A program made the translations under genes and the position numbers. Of a stretch of DNA of 64,000 nt, positions 51,898-60,472 are shown in pieces; positions within the stretch are counted from its first letter, which is position 1, and every line of letters begins with the position of its first letter. The DNA is from Bacillus sp. V3B (GTDB lineage Bacteria; Bacillota; Bacilli; Bacillales; Cytobacillaceae): the NCBI RefSeq assembly GCF_024494465.1, contig NZ_JAETXM010000008.1, forward strand, positions 62,001 through 126,000, given 5' to 3'. A model generated the notes under the pieces. The model saw only the letters and a list, made by a program, of their open reading frames with translations. It was not told where the DNA came from and did not search any database.

Positions 51898-53090
51898 TAC
51901 TCTTTTACCTCTTCTTCTGTTATTCCTTGCGGTACAGTGGACATTCCTGGTCTTCTTATATACGCTTTCGCTTGGATTTCAACATCTATTTCTGAAAACT
52001 TCTCATCCCATTGACCTTTTACCTCTGACCATTGATCTGGAAATACACGGTGAAAAGTATCAGCAAAACCAACAATATCAACGTTCATCTTTTTTTGCAC
52101 TTTTTCAAGCGCCAGGCATATTCGCGCTTCAATCCTTTTTTCCATTTGTTTTTGAAGCGTGTTCACAATTTTAGGATTCATAACATTTAGTTTTGTTTCG
52201 TTTTCAACAATATCGTCCTCCGTCGTCACTTTAATGATCATTTTCCAGCGATCATTCTCAATTTTCGGAATCAACTCCGTACGAGAGCGAAGAAGGTTAA
52301 ATGAAATCTGACCTTCAGCCTCTTCTGGTTCTATGACGACAGCAGCCAATTGAATTTCATCTCTTAACCATAAGATCCCTCTTGTGACTTCTTCATCAAT
52401 TCGACCAATCATTTTATCCTTCTTAAACACAGCCGTTCCATTCACTTTTAAACCGCCCTTTCCTTGTTCTTCCTTTTCTACTTCAATCCAAGGAAGTACC
52501 GCTGCCCCACTTTCCCCGCTTAACATTTCTAGTAACTCTTTTAACGTCATACTCATTCCAATCTGAAAATTGGCTATTTCTCTAGCGACTTCAGCTGAAC
52601 TATTATCAAAATCAGGAACCACCTTCAAAACATCAGTGGCTTTACCTTTACTAACAAATACATACGCTCTAAGTCGTGGTCCTGGGTGACGGGCGAAAAA
52701 ATCAATATGTCTCTGCATTCCGTCTTCGGCTAATTTCTCCCCAATAATGATCACCCGATTATGTCCCCAAAAAATACGGCGGGAAACACTTGCTTGAAGC
52801 TTGGACATGGCATCGAAAACCGTTCTGCCTGTTACTTTTTCGACGGTCGTCGGCTGTTCCCCTCCCCCTTGACCACCACTAGATCCCTGACCTACCCCCA
52901 TCGCTTTTGGAATCGCCATCTGTACGGAAAGCTCCAATTCTCCATCATCAGTTAGATCAAGCCCAGTTGCCATAACAAGCCCTATGTCATTGATTTCTAC
53001 ACGATCCCAGCAGCCTGTAAGGAATAATGTAGATAAACAAATAAAAAAGCTAATGGCTATTTTAACTTTTGTTATCATCTTTTTATTCAC
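51897..53090 (-). CDS. gerKC: Spore germination lipoprotein C subunit (GerC/GerKC family)
   Basis: 397 residues. Signal peptide with lipobox LTGC, then WDRVEINDIGLVMATGLD, the family signature. The GQGSSGGQGGG loop is a variable insert. The C subunit sits on the outer face of the inner spore membrane. GTG at 53090 overlaps the small ORF upstream; an ATG at 53078 is an alternative start. Confidence 0.93.
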   Translation of the reverse strand: MNKKMITKVKIAISFFICLSTLFLTGCWDRVEINDIGLVMATGLDLTDDGELELSVQMAIPKAMGVGQGSSGGQGGGEQPTTVEKVTGRTVFDAMSKLQASVSRRIFWGHNRVIIIGEKLAEDGMQRHIDFFARHPGPRLRAYVFVSKGKATDVLKVVPDFDNSSAEVAREIANFQIGMSMTLKELLEMLSGESGAAVLPWIEVEKEEQGKGGLKVNGTAVFKKDKMIGRIDEEVTRGILWLRDEIQLAAVVIEPEEAEGQISFNLLRSRTELIPKIENDRWKMIIKVTTEDDIVENETKLNVMNPKIVNTLQKQMEKRIEARICLALEKVQKKMNVDIVGFADTFHRVFPDQWSEVKGQWDEKFSEIDVEIQAKAYIRRPGMSTVPQGITEEEVKE

Positions 53091-53214
53091 CCGTTTCCCT
53101 ACTTTCCTGTAATGGCCCGAGTATAACTGCTGACCGAATGATCGGATGAATCATGGTCAACATCTGCAAGGAACGTACCCTTTTTCCATCACCTTGTTTC
53201 ACTTCTTTATCCAT
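53083..53214 (-). CDS. Possible 43-residue ORF between gerA- and gerC-like genes
   Basis: ATG at 53214, 15 nt after the gerA-like stop, ends overlapping the gerC start by 8 nt. Sequence has MLTMIHPIIRSAVILG as a possible amphipathic helix. The ribosome site is poor. It may only couple translation across the 139-nt gap, or be a remnant. Confidence 0.3.
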   Translation of the reverse strand: MDKEVKQGDGKRVRSLQMLTMIHPIIRSAVILGPLQESRETGE

Positions 53215-53229
53215 GAAAGACAGGAATCT

Positions 53230-54798
53230 TTAGTTGTTATCCTCTCTAGTCGGACCAGGCTTCTGTCCAGGGGCTTGTCGATATTTCTTATACTCCCCTG
53301 TAAAGTGGGGCCTTGTATCCATCTTCCACCATGGAGCCCGAATCAAGACATCCTTCCATTCATCTACCTGCATAGGAGCCATTGGGCTAAGAAAGGGTAC
53401 CCCAAAAGAACGAAGGGTACATAAATGGATGATGAGTGTAATAACCCCAAGCATGATACCTAGTAGTCCAAGTATTCCAGCCAAAAGAATCATCGGAAAG
53501 CGAAGCATACGAATCGCAATAGATGCTGAATAGCGTGGAATTGTAAACGAAGCAATTCCTGTAATCGCCACCACCATCACCATTGGTGCAGAAACAATTC
53601 CTGCAGAAACAGCAGCTTCCCCTATGACGAGAGCCCCGACAATGCTTACTGCCGCTCCGACTTGTTTTGGAAGTCTTAGTCCCGCTTCACGAAGCGCTTC
53701 AAAGGTGATTTCCATGATTAAAGCTTCAATGAGAGCAGGAAATGGAACTTGCTCTCGGGATGCCGCCATACTAATCAAAAGAGTCGTAGGAACCATTTCA
53801 TGGTGGTAAGTGATCACGGCCACATACAAGGAAGGCAAAAGTAAAGAAATCACTAGGAAAAGATAACGAAGCCAGCGAATCGCCGTTCCAATTAAGAATC
53901 GTCCATAATAATCCTCACTCGCTTGTAGGAGAGAATAAAGAGTAGTAGGTACAATGATTGAAAAAGGAGTTCCGTCAACGAGTAGCGCTACACGGCCTTC
54001 AAGCAGAGCCGAGGTAACGATATCAGGACGTTCTGTCGATAAAACCTGTGGAAAAGGCGAATACGGGTTATCTTCTATAAATTCTTCAACCATTCCGCTT
54101 TCTACGATTCCATCAATGTCAATTCGACTTAGTCGATTTTTCACTTCTTCAATTAATGTCTTGTCTGCGACTCCCTCCAAATAAGAAATCACAACATTTG
54201 TTTTCGTGTACCGGCCAATTTCCATTGATTCCATTTTTAAATCAGGGCTTCTAATTTTTCTGCGCAGTAACGAGGTATTGATCCTGATTGTTTCAACAAA
54301 TCCTTCACGTGGCCCTTTGACAACCATCTCTGCTGATGGTTCCTCAACAGATCGCATCTCCCATTTTGAAAGCCCTAATGCAAAACCAGTTTTCCTCTTG
54401 TCTACTACAATCACTGGATTTCCTAAGGAAATTTCGTTTGTGCATTCAGAAAATGCACGGATTTCTTTGACGTCGGAAACAGATATTTTTTTTTCGATTA
54501 AATCGTTAACATGATCAAATTTCTCATCTGTTATCTGCATAAGCGGGGAAAGAACATTTTCATCTATTTCTTCCATGTTTGACAGACCATCAATATAAAT
54601 CAAAAGAGCCTTTTCTTTTCCACCTATGAAAAAGGAGCGAAAGATCACATCCGAACCATTTTTATAAATAGAGCGAAGCTTGTTTTCATTTTCTAGTAAA
54701 TTATTAGATAGAAGATCCTGTTTTTGAATAGATGTTTCTATACTTTGTTTTTTTTCCGTCCTATTCGTTTTGAATAGCTTTCGTATCATCCTATTCAT
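53230..54798 (-). CDS. gerKA: Spore germination protein A subunit (GerA/GerKA family)
   Basis: 522 residues from the ATG at 54798 (GGAG 11 nt upstream). Large N-terminal cytoplasmic domain, then about five TM helices; LLVDGTPFSIIVPTTLY, REQVPFPALIEALIMEITFEALREAG and PKQVGAAVSIVGALVIGEAA are the invariant GerA blocks. The C-terminal cytoplasmic tail is Pro-rich. First gene of the receptor operon; in spores such units are transcribed by SigG, whose promoter I cannot pin down. Confidence 0.94.
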   Translation of the reverse strand: MNRMIRKLFKTNRTEKKQSIETSIQKQDLLSNNLLENENKLRSIYKNGSDVIFRSFFIGGKEKALLIYIDGLSNMEEIDENVLSPLMQITDEKFDHVNDLIEKKISVSDVKEIRAFSECTNEISLGNPVIVVDKRKTGFALGLSKWEMRSVEEPSAEMVVKGPREGFVETIRINTSLLRRKIRSPDLKMESMEIGRYTKTNVVISYLEGVADKTLIEEVKNRLSRIDIDGIVESGMVEEFIEDNPYSPFPQVLSTERPDIVTSALLEGRVALLVDGTPFSIIVPTTLYSLLQASEDYYGRFLIGTAIRWLRYLFLVISLLLPSLYVAVITYHHEMVPTTLLISMAASREQVPFPALIEALIMEITFEALREAGLRLPKQVGAAVSIVGALVIGEAAVSAGIVSAPMVMVVAITGIASFTIPRYSASIAIRMLRFPMILLAGILGLLGIMLGVITLIIHLCTLRSFGVPFLSPMAPMQVDEWKDVLIRAPWWKMDTRPHFTGEYKKYRQAPGQKPGPTREDNN

Positions 54799-54925
54799 CT
54801 TAGTTTTTTCTCCAGTCAAAATCCTGTTTTTTTTAGAGTTGTTTTTTTAAAGGAATTTTATACCTAAAACGTAAACTAAAACTAAGATTTCCAATATTTG
54901 ATTCATCTATTTTCGATAATAAAAA

Positions 54926-54973
54926 ATAGGTGCCAGGCACCATCCAAATAATGGATGGTGCCTGGCACCTATT
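54926..54973. repeat. Short palindromic repeat, full copy
   Basis: ATAGGTGCCAGGCACCATCCA, loop aata, TGGATGGTGCCTGGCACCTAT: perfect arms of about 20 bp directly after the stop of the ECF transporter operon. Confidence 0.9.
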
Positions 54974-54977
54974 AATG

Positions 54978-55769
54978 TTAAGTCAGCAAACCCCACTGTA
55001 TAAATCCAAAATATGATGATAGGAAAATGATAATCATTTGCATTAGGGTTAATATTGAAATATAGCATACATCTACTCGACCCAAACCCATTTTACGATA
55101 AAAAGTACGATTCCAAGATCCATCAAAATTACGTGCTTCAAGCGCTATCGCTACACGTTCAGATTTACGAATTCCTTGTGAGAGAAGCGGAATCGTAAAC
55201 CGTATCATTGACCTCATTTTACCAACTAACCCTCCTACACGGTGAACTCTTCTTATACGATGTGCTGCACGAATTTGTTCGAACTCCGCTTTAAATATAG
55301 GAATAAAACGGACTCCCGCTAATATTGAGTAAGCCCATTTCGGCTTCATTTTCAATTGATGCATTAAACTTAAAATAAATTCGGTTACATCCGTTGTTAA
55401 GACAAAAATAAGGCCATAAAACAAATAACTTAGTGTACGAAACCCAATCGTTAATCCATTAAAAAGACCTTCCTCAGTAATATGAAACCAGCCCCATGAA
55501 AACCAAACCGTCTCTCCCTTGGCAAACGCAAAAATCCCCCAAAAACTTAATAGAAAAAGAATGAAAAACGGCAGAATCACATACATCACCATCTGTTTAA
55601 TCGGGATTCTAATAAAGATAAACGTAATCATTGCTGGGATCAGCATGCACAAGAAGGACGTCAGAGGATCACTAATGACAGATATGAGGACCATCATGAT
55701 TAAATGAAAGACTAGTTTAACTGACGGATTTACCCGAGATAAAAACGGACTATATCCAACCGTTTTCAA
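54978..55769 (-). CDS. ykoC: ECF transporter T component (YkoC-like)
   Basis: 263 residues, about five TM helices; the coupling helices end in the Ala-Arg-rich motifs IRAAHRIRR and ERVAIALEARNF that contact the ATPases. TTG start at 55769 overlaps the stop of the ATPase gene. It links YkoD to the substrate-binding S component. Confidence 0.9.
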   Translation of the reverse strand: MKTVGYSPFLSRVNPSVKLVFHLIMMVLISVISDPLTSFLCMLIPAMITFIFIRIPIKQMVMYVILPFFILFLLSFWGIFAFAKGETVWFSWGWFHITEEGLFNGLTIGFRTLSYLFYGLIFVLTTDVTEFILSLMHQLKMKPKWAYSILAGVRFIPIFKAEFEQIRAAHRIRRVHRVGGLVGKMRSMIRFTIPLLSQGIRKSERVAIALEARNFDGSWNRTFYRKMGLGRVDVCYISILTLMQMIIIFLSSYFGFIQWGLLT

Positions 55770-57355
55770 GACAACGTCACACCTTTCTCCAAAGCCCTTT
55801 TCCGTTTTACATACTCCATGTAAAGAGGTGCATGTAATTTAGCACGTTTCATAAATGAAGAATTAGAAAAGAATTCTTCAGGTAAACCTGCAAATAAAAG
55901 TCCGCCTTCAGTCAGTACAATCAGCTTAGTGGCATATTGATAAGCAAACTCCACATCATGTGTCGTCATCACGATCGTTGTCTCCATTTCATTAAGAGCT
56001 CTCATACGCTTCGCTAACTCATCCGTCATTTTCGCATCCTGACCAAAAGTTGGCTCATCCATCAGCAATAATTCATGTTTTTTCAACAGCATACTAGCAA
56101 CACTTAAGCGACGCTTTTGACCCATCGATAACGTATATGGATTTGCGGTCCGTAAGTCAGATAAACGAAATTCCTGAATCAACTGCTCAACCCGCTCCAA
56201 CGTTTCCTTTTCAGACCACTTTTCAACTTGACCGACAAATGAAATTTCATCTTCTACAGAATCCGTAACGAATTGATGCTCAGGGTTTTGAAACACAAAT
56301 CCAATATGATTAGACAACATTTCTGGCTTTATCGTCTTTCTCTGTGGCTTTTTGAAAAAATGATAGGTAATACTACCTTCTTGCAACGTGTAGAGTCCCA
56401 TAATCGTTTTCAAAAAAGAACTCTTACCCGCACCATTTGGTCCCATAATCGCCACCCAATCGCCTTTGGTGATTTCAACATTTACGTTTGACCAAACCAT
56501 GTTATTTTTCAAACAAAGAGTTCCATTCGAAACCGTAATTAACGGCTCTGAACTTGATGGCTTTGGTAAATTTATTTTTTTCCACGAATGAGTAACGTCC
56601 GAACACTCTTTTTTTAACAACGCATCCCATGTTAACGGCCATAAGCGCGGTTTCCATATTCCATACTGTTTAATCAGCGATTCGTATTCCTTGTATATGG
56701 TATGCGGGTTTCCATCAGCAATCACTTCTCCTTGGTCATTAAAAAGAACCACGCGATCAATCCAATCTAAAATCCCTTCAAGTTTATGCTCGACCAATAG
56801 GACCGTTTGATTTCGATCAAGCTGTTTAAGAACATCAATTACTTCTTTTGTGCCCATAGGATCAAGCTGAGCAGTTGGTTCATCTAAAAATAATACTTCT
56901 GGTTCCAATGCTAAAATCGTTGCTAGCGCCAACCGTTGATTCATTCCCCCTGAAAGGGAGTTTATAGGAGTGTCCCCCTTCAAATGACCAAGACCAACCT
57001 GTTCTTTTACTTTTTGTATGATTTCTGGCATTTGATTTGCTGGAATTTCCCTATTTTCTAAACTAAACGCAATTTCCTCATCGACAGTTAACATACAAAA
57101 TTGGCTCTCTGGATCTTGGAATAAGACACCTCTTTGTTTAGGTCCCCATACCTTCCCCTTCATCCTCGCTAAAATCGCATCTGGAATTAATCCAGAAAGA
57201 ACGTGAATGAAAGTGCTTTTTCCGGATCCGCTAGGCCCCAGAAATAGCACTTTTTCTCCTTTTCTAACTGATAAATTAATATTGGTAAGGGTCGGCTCAG
57301 TTCGATCATAAAACTGAACATGTAAACCACTGCACCCAAGGTAGGATGATTCCAT
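55766..57355 (-). CDS. ykoD: ECF transporter double ATPase (YkoD-like)
   Basis: 529 residues: two fused ABC ATPase domains. Walker A LGPSGSGKST and GPNGAGKSS; signatures LSGGMNQRLA and LSMGQKRRLS; Walker B LLFLDEP-type VLFLDEP and LLMDEP. Start ATG at 57355, three nt past the ykoE stop, with GGTGGGA as ribosome site inside the end of ykoE; a GTG at 57370 is also open. Confidence 0.93.
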   Translation of the reverse strand: MESSYLGCSGLHVQFYDRTEPTLTNINLSVRKGEKVLFLGPSGSGKSTFIHVLSGLIPDAILARMKGKVWGPKQRGVLFQDPESQFCMLTVDEEIAFSLENREIPANQMPEIIQKVKEQVGLGHLKGDTPINSLSGGMNQRLALATILALEPEVLFLDEPTAQLDPMGTKEVIDVLKQLDRNQTVLLVEHKLEGILDWIDRVVLFNDQGEVIADGNPHTIYKEYESLIKQYGIWKPRLWPLTWDALLKKECSDVTHSWKKINLPKPSSSEPLITVSNGTLCLKNNMVWSNVNVEITKGDWVAIMGPNGAGKSSFLKTIMGLYTLQEGSITYHFFKKPQRKTIKPEMLSNHIGFVFQNPEHQFVTDSVEDEISFVGQVEKWSEKETLERVEQLIQEFRLSDLRTANPYTLSMGQKRRLSVASMLLKKHELLLMDEPTFGQDAKMTDELAKRMRALNEMETTIVMTTHDVEFAYQYATKLIVLTEGGLLFAGLPEEFFSNSSFMKRAKLHAPLYMEYVKRKRALEKGVTLS

Positions 57356-57357
57356 GA

Positions 57358-57942
57358 TTATTGATCCCACCGTGCTTTTTGTTCTGAATGAACAATTTCA
57401 TAACTGTTTAATGAACCTGTTTTCACCAATTTATCGGAAATCCATTTACCCAATATTCCGCAAACGATAATTGAACCAATAGCCCGGGAAATGATCGTTG
57501 TCACTTGAATAAAAACAGTTTTTGCACCAAAGCCACGAATGGCATAGTCCCCAATAAGACTACCTGCGCAAGAAGCTAAAGAAGCTAACAATATAACAGA
57601 TAGATCCCATCTCTTGTACCTGAAAATCATAAACACAAGTTCAGCCCCTATGCCTTGTAACAATCCACTCAACAAGACAGGCAATCCAAATTGACTTCCC
57701 ACTAAAAGCTCTCCTGAAGCAGCTACAAATTCTGCAAGAAAGGCAACTCCTGGTTTTCTAATAATATAAGCAGCAATGATGCCTGCAATAAACCACATCG
57801 GATAAACAATTTGTCCTAAAAAAGGAACAACCGCACTGGTTGCTATAAAAACGGTTCCCCATATCTTATAAACGACACCAAATATAATCGCAATAATGAT
57901 AGTTAGTATGACTTCTTTTATCGTTAATGCTTTCTTCCCCAT
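57358..57942 (-). CDS. ykoE: ECF transporter S component for thiamine precursor (YkoE-like)
   Basis: 194 residues, about six TM helices, GQIVYPMWFIAGIIAAYIIRKPG and AEFVAASGELLVGSQFG being typical YkoE blocks. In B. subtilis ykoFEDC is TPP-controlled and thought to import hydroxymethylpyrimidine. The TPP riboswitch at 59.9 kb supports the same role here. YkoF itself is missing. Confidence 0.9.
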   Translation of the reverse strand: MGKKALTIKEVILTIIIAIIFGVVYKIWGTVFIATSAVVPFLGQIVYPMWFIAGIIAAYIIRKPGVAFLAEFVAASGELLVGSQFGLPVLLSGLLQGIGAELVFMIFRYKRWDLSVILLASLASCAGSLIGDYAIRGFGAKTVFIQVTTIISRAIGSIIVCGILGKWISDKLVKTGSLNSYEIVHSEQKARWDQ

Positions 57943-58059
57943 AATCTATTTTCACCCTTCTCCTCATTCGTATAGGTTTTAAATCTTTGTACAATGACCC
58001 CAAAATTTGACTCTTTCTGAAATTTACATGTTAAAAGATAAAGACAATAAGCCCATTCT

Positions 58060-58821
58060 TTAATTCATTACCAATCCACCATCAACAACTAAGTTCTGTC
58101 CTGTCGTTGCACGACTCCAAGGTGACGCAAACAACAATGTTGCATCCGCTAATTCTGCAGGAGTTGTGACGCGTTTTAACGGTGTACTTTCCTTAATCAG
58201 CTCAAATACTTCACTAGGAGTTGATGCACTGGCATCTGTCATTTGCAACAATCCTCCCGAAACCATATTAACCGTAATCCCTTTTTCTCCAAGCTCACGT
58301 GCCATAGTTCTTGTAAAACCGATTAATGCTGCCTTACTTGTATTATAGTCATGATAAGGGACAACTGGATTTTGAACTAAATTGGTTCCAATGTTGATGA
58401 TTCTTCCAAATTTCAATCCAGACATTCCTTCGACGGCAGCCTGTGTTGTATGTAAAGCCGCTTTCACACTTCCCTCTAATTGTGTTTGATAATCTTCCCA
58501 CTCTATTGTCTGTGCGTTTTTCTTATTCACCGCATCAAATTTAAAATTGACAAGGGCGTTGTTAATGACCGTTGTAACCGGGTGGCCAAAATGGTTTTCT
58601 GCTTGAGCGAACATGTCTTGAACCTGCTCTTTGTCAGTAACATTCGCTTGAATCGCAATCGTACGATCACCAATACTCTGTACAACCTCTTTTGCCTTCT
58701 GTTCACTTTGATGATAGTTTACGATGACACGTGCACCTTCACGTCCAAACGCTTTCGCAATTTCTGCCCCTAATCCTCTACTTGCTCCAGTAACTAATAC
58801 AACTTGATCTTTAATTTCCAT
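58060..58821 (-). CDS. Short-chain dehydrogenase in the thiamine operon
   Basis: 253 residues from the ATG at 58821 (GAGGAGG upstream), overlapping the end of the preceding gene by 11 nt. TGASRGLG cofactor motif, NNALVNF in place of NNAG, and catalytic YHDYNTSKAA with an unusual GTN where SDRs usually have the catalytic Ser region. A FabG-like reductase by fold. Overlap with a TPP-controlled gene implies a thiamine-related substrate, which is an inference. Confidence 0.83.
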   Translation of the reverse strand: MEIKDQVVLVTGASRGLGAEIAKAFGREGARVIVNYHQSEQKAKEVVQSIGDRTIAIQANVTDKEQVQDMFAQAENHFGHPVTTVINNALVNFKFDAVNKKNAQTIEWEDYQTQLEGSVKAALHTTQAAVEGMSGLKFGRIINIGTNLVQNPVVPYHDYNTSKAALIGFTRTMARELGEKGITVNMVSGGLLQMTDASASTPSEVFELIKESTPLKRVTTPAELADATLLFASPWSRATTGQNLVVDGGLVMN

Positions 58822-59740
58822 TATGAATTCCTCCTCTATCTTTTTCGAATAGTAATTCGTTTGTCCAATATTCATCGGGATCTACTAATGAATCGGTAAG
58901 CTTCACATTCTTAAGCCATTTTTGTAAATGGTCAAAATAATCTACTGACATTGAGAAATCTTTTGTAAAGGAATTTAATGTCGCATCCATAATGGCAGCT
59001 TCTACTTTATCCTCTGGATTGCTTTTCGTGAATTGGTAGTAAATCTTTTTTGCTTCATCTGGATGGTTTAGAATGAATGCATTGCTTCTTGTCAAAACCT
59101 CTAAGAATCTACTAATCACTTGATGTCGTCTACTTAAAACATCAGATGAAGTAATTAAAATTAAATTCCCTCCAGCTGGGATCCCCCATTCTTTTAATGA
59201 AAAGAATCCTGGTTCATACCCACGTACCTGTGCTTCGATGACTTCATGATGTTTTTGTACAGAAAAAGCTAAATCTGCTTCATCATTGATTAAAGCATCA
59301 GTATGGTAAAATCCTTTGTTCACTGGAATTAAATCGTGAACATCACATTGTCCCCCATCTGCTTCAATCAGAGATTTAATAAAGGCTAACCCTGTTGGCC
59401 CAGGAGCACTTGGATAGGTTAATCTTTTCCCAATCATATCTTTGGGTCTTGTAATGCCATTATTTTTTAGAAACATGACGCCACTATCAGATTCTAGAAA
59501 TCTAGTAAATCCAATGACATCCATTTTTTTCAACTTATCTTGTACTAGATGTAGTGGTTCTGTAACAGCCAGATCCATATTTCCATTATGAATTTCATCG
59601 ATCGCATCAAAGTGTTCTTCTGGTTCTATCATTTCAACATCTAAATCAACCTCTGCAAACCACCCCTTTTCGATTCCAATTAAAAATGGAAGATGGTTTG
59701 GATTTAAAAACCATTCAAGACCAAATCTTATCTTTTCCAT
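58811..59740 (-). CDS. THI5/NMT1-family protein without signal peptide
   Basis: 309 residues from the ATG at 59740 (GAGGAGG upstream). NMT1/THI5-like periplasmic-binding fold: GLEWFLNPNHLPFLIGIEKGWF, DLAVTEPLHL, and FSVQKHHEVIEAQVRGYEP. Bacterial ThiY relatives are lipoproteins of an ABC transporter; this one has no signal sequence and no ThiX/ThiZ partner, so it appears to be cytoplasmic. It also lacks the CCCFC motif of yeast Thi5. It is first after the TPP riboswitch. It may bind or make a pyrimidine precursor. Confidence 0.83.
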   Translation of the reverse strand: MEKIRFGLEWFLNPNHLPFLIGIEKGWFAEVDLDVEMIEPEEHFDAIDEIHNGNMDLAVTEPLHLVQDKLKKMDVIGFTRFLESDSGVMFLKNNGITRPKDMIGKRLTYPSAPGPTGLAFIKSLIEADGGQCDVHDLIPVNKGFYHTDALINDEADLAFSVQKHHEVIEAQVRGYEPGFFSLKEWGIPAGGNLILITSSDVLSRRHQVISRFLEVLTRSNAFILNHPDEAKKIYYQFTKSNPEDKVEAAIMDATLNSFTKDFSMSVDYFDHLQKWLKNVKLTDSLVDPDEYWTNELLFEKDRGGIHNGN

Positions 59741-59829
59741 GTTCTTCCTCCTCACTAACCGTTTTGGTAATTATTCTTGAAATTCTTTATCCTTTGATAC
59801 ACTTCCTCATTACAGTTATTTAATTGCAT

Positions 59830-59861
59830 AAAAAAACAGCACCACGAAAGTGATACTGCTA
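59830..59861 (-). terminator. TPP riboswitch terminator
   Basis: Minus-strand AGCAGTATCAC/GTGGTGCTGT stem followed by TTTTTT, 35 nt after the aptamer and 90 nt before the first gene: a transcription-termination OFF switch layout. Confidence 0.88.
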
Positions 59862-59896
59862 TTTGACAATTAATCCATTAGATTAAAACGCTAAAC

Positions 59897-59990
59897 AACA
59901 TCACTTCCCTTCGCTGGTACTAACCAGATCAGGTTCAAAGGGTCAAGGTATTATTTACCTTGTCTCAGCCATAAGGCTCCCCTAGCAATT
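59897..59990 (-). ncRNA. TPP (THI-box) riboswitch
   Basis: Minus strand: GGGGAGCC, GGCTGAGA (pyrimidine-binding bulge CTGAGA), variable arm, then TTGAACCTGATCAGGTTAGT with the ACCTGAT pyrophosphate motif, and CAGCGAAGGGAAG. All conserved THI-box parts are present. Controls the downstream thiamine operon 59740-54978. Confidence 0.97.
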
Positions 59991-60231
59991 TTTCGTATTT
60001 TTTTATAATTTAACATATTAAATACATTATTGATACTATAATTTTCATACTAACCTAAATTATCCCTCTTTTTGCTCTAGAGATTCTTTTCATTTTCATA
60101 GCTTTTAGAACAAGGAATAGCATAGATGAAATTACTATGCTATAAACATGATCTTACAGATATTTTTGGTGAAGCTTCCTATAAATACTTTCATGGTATA
60201 ATTATGATAGAAAAGAGAGGAGGCATTTACC

Positions 60232-60345
60232 ATGATTGAAGTCCTTCACCAACTCGATGAACATTTGAATTTATTATCAGCTTTTCAAGAAAGAAACCAT
60301 ATAACTTTTGTTTTTAATGGAATCTTTCTTGAAAAGCATCAGTAA
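60232..60345 (+). CDS. Small 37-residue hypothetical protein
   Basis: MIEVLHQLDEHLNLLSAFQE, then RNHITFVFNGIFLEKHQ. Preceded by GAGAGGAGG at good spacing and by a TATAAT at 60197-60202. No family recognised. The strong ribosome site makes it likely to be translated. Confidence 0.55.
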   Translation: MIEVLHQLDEHLNLLSAFQERNHITFVFNGIFLEKHQ

Positions 60346-60472
60346 TATCCTCTATATCAGCTAGTACTACCTTGCTGGCATGGCCAAGACCGGCTCAAAA
60401 GACGCTAGATAGAATTCTTTATTTTATAAGTTCCATAAGTGTAATTGTCATATACCGAACTTATTTTCTAAT

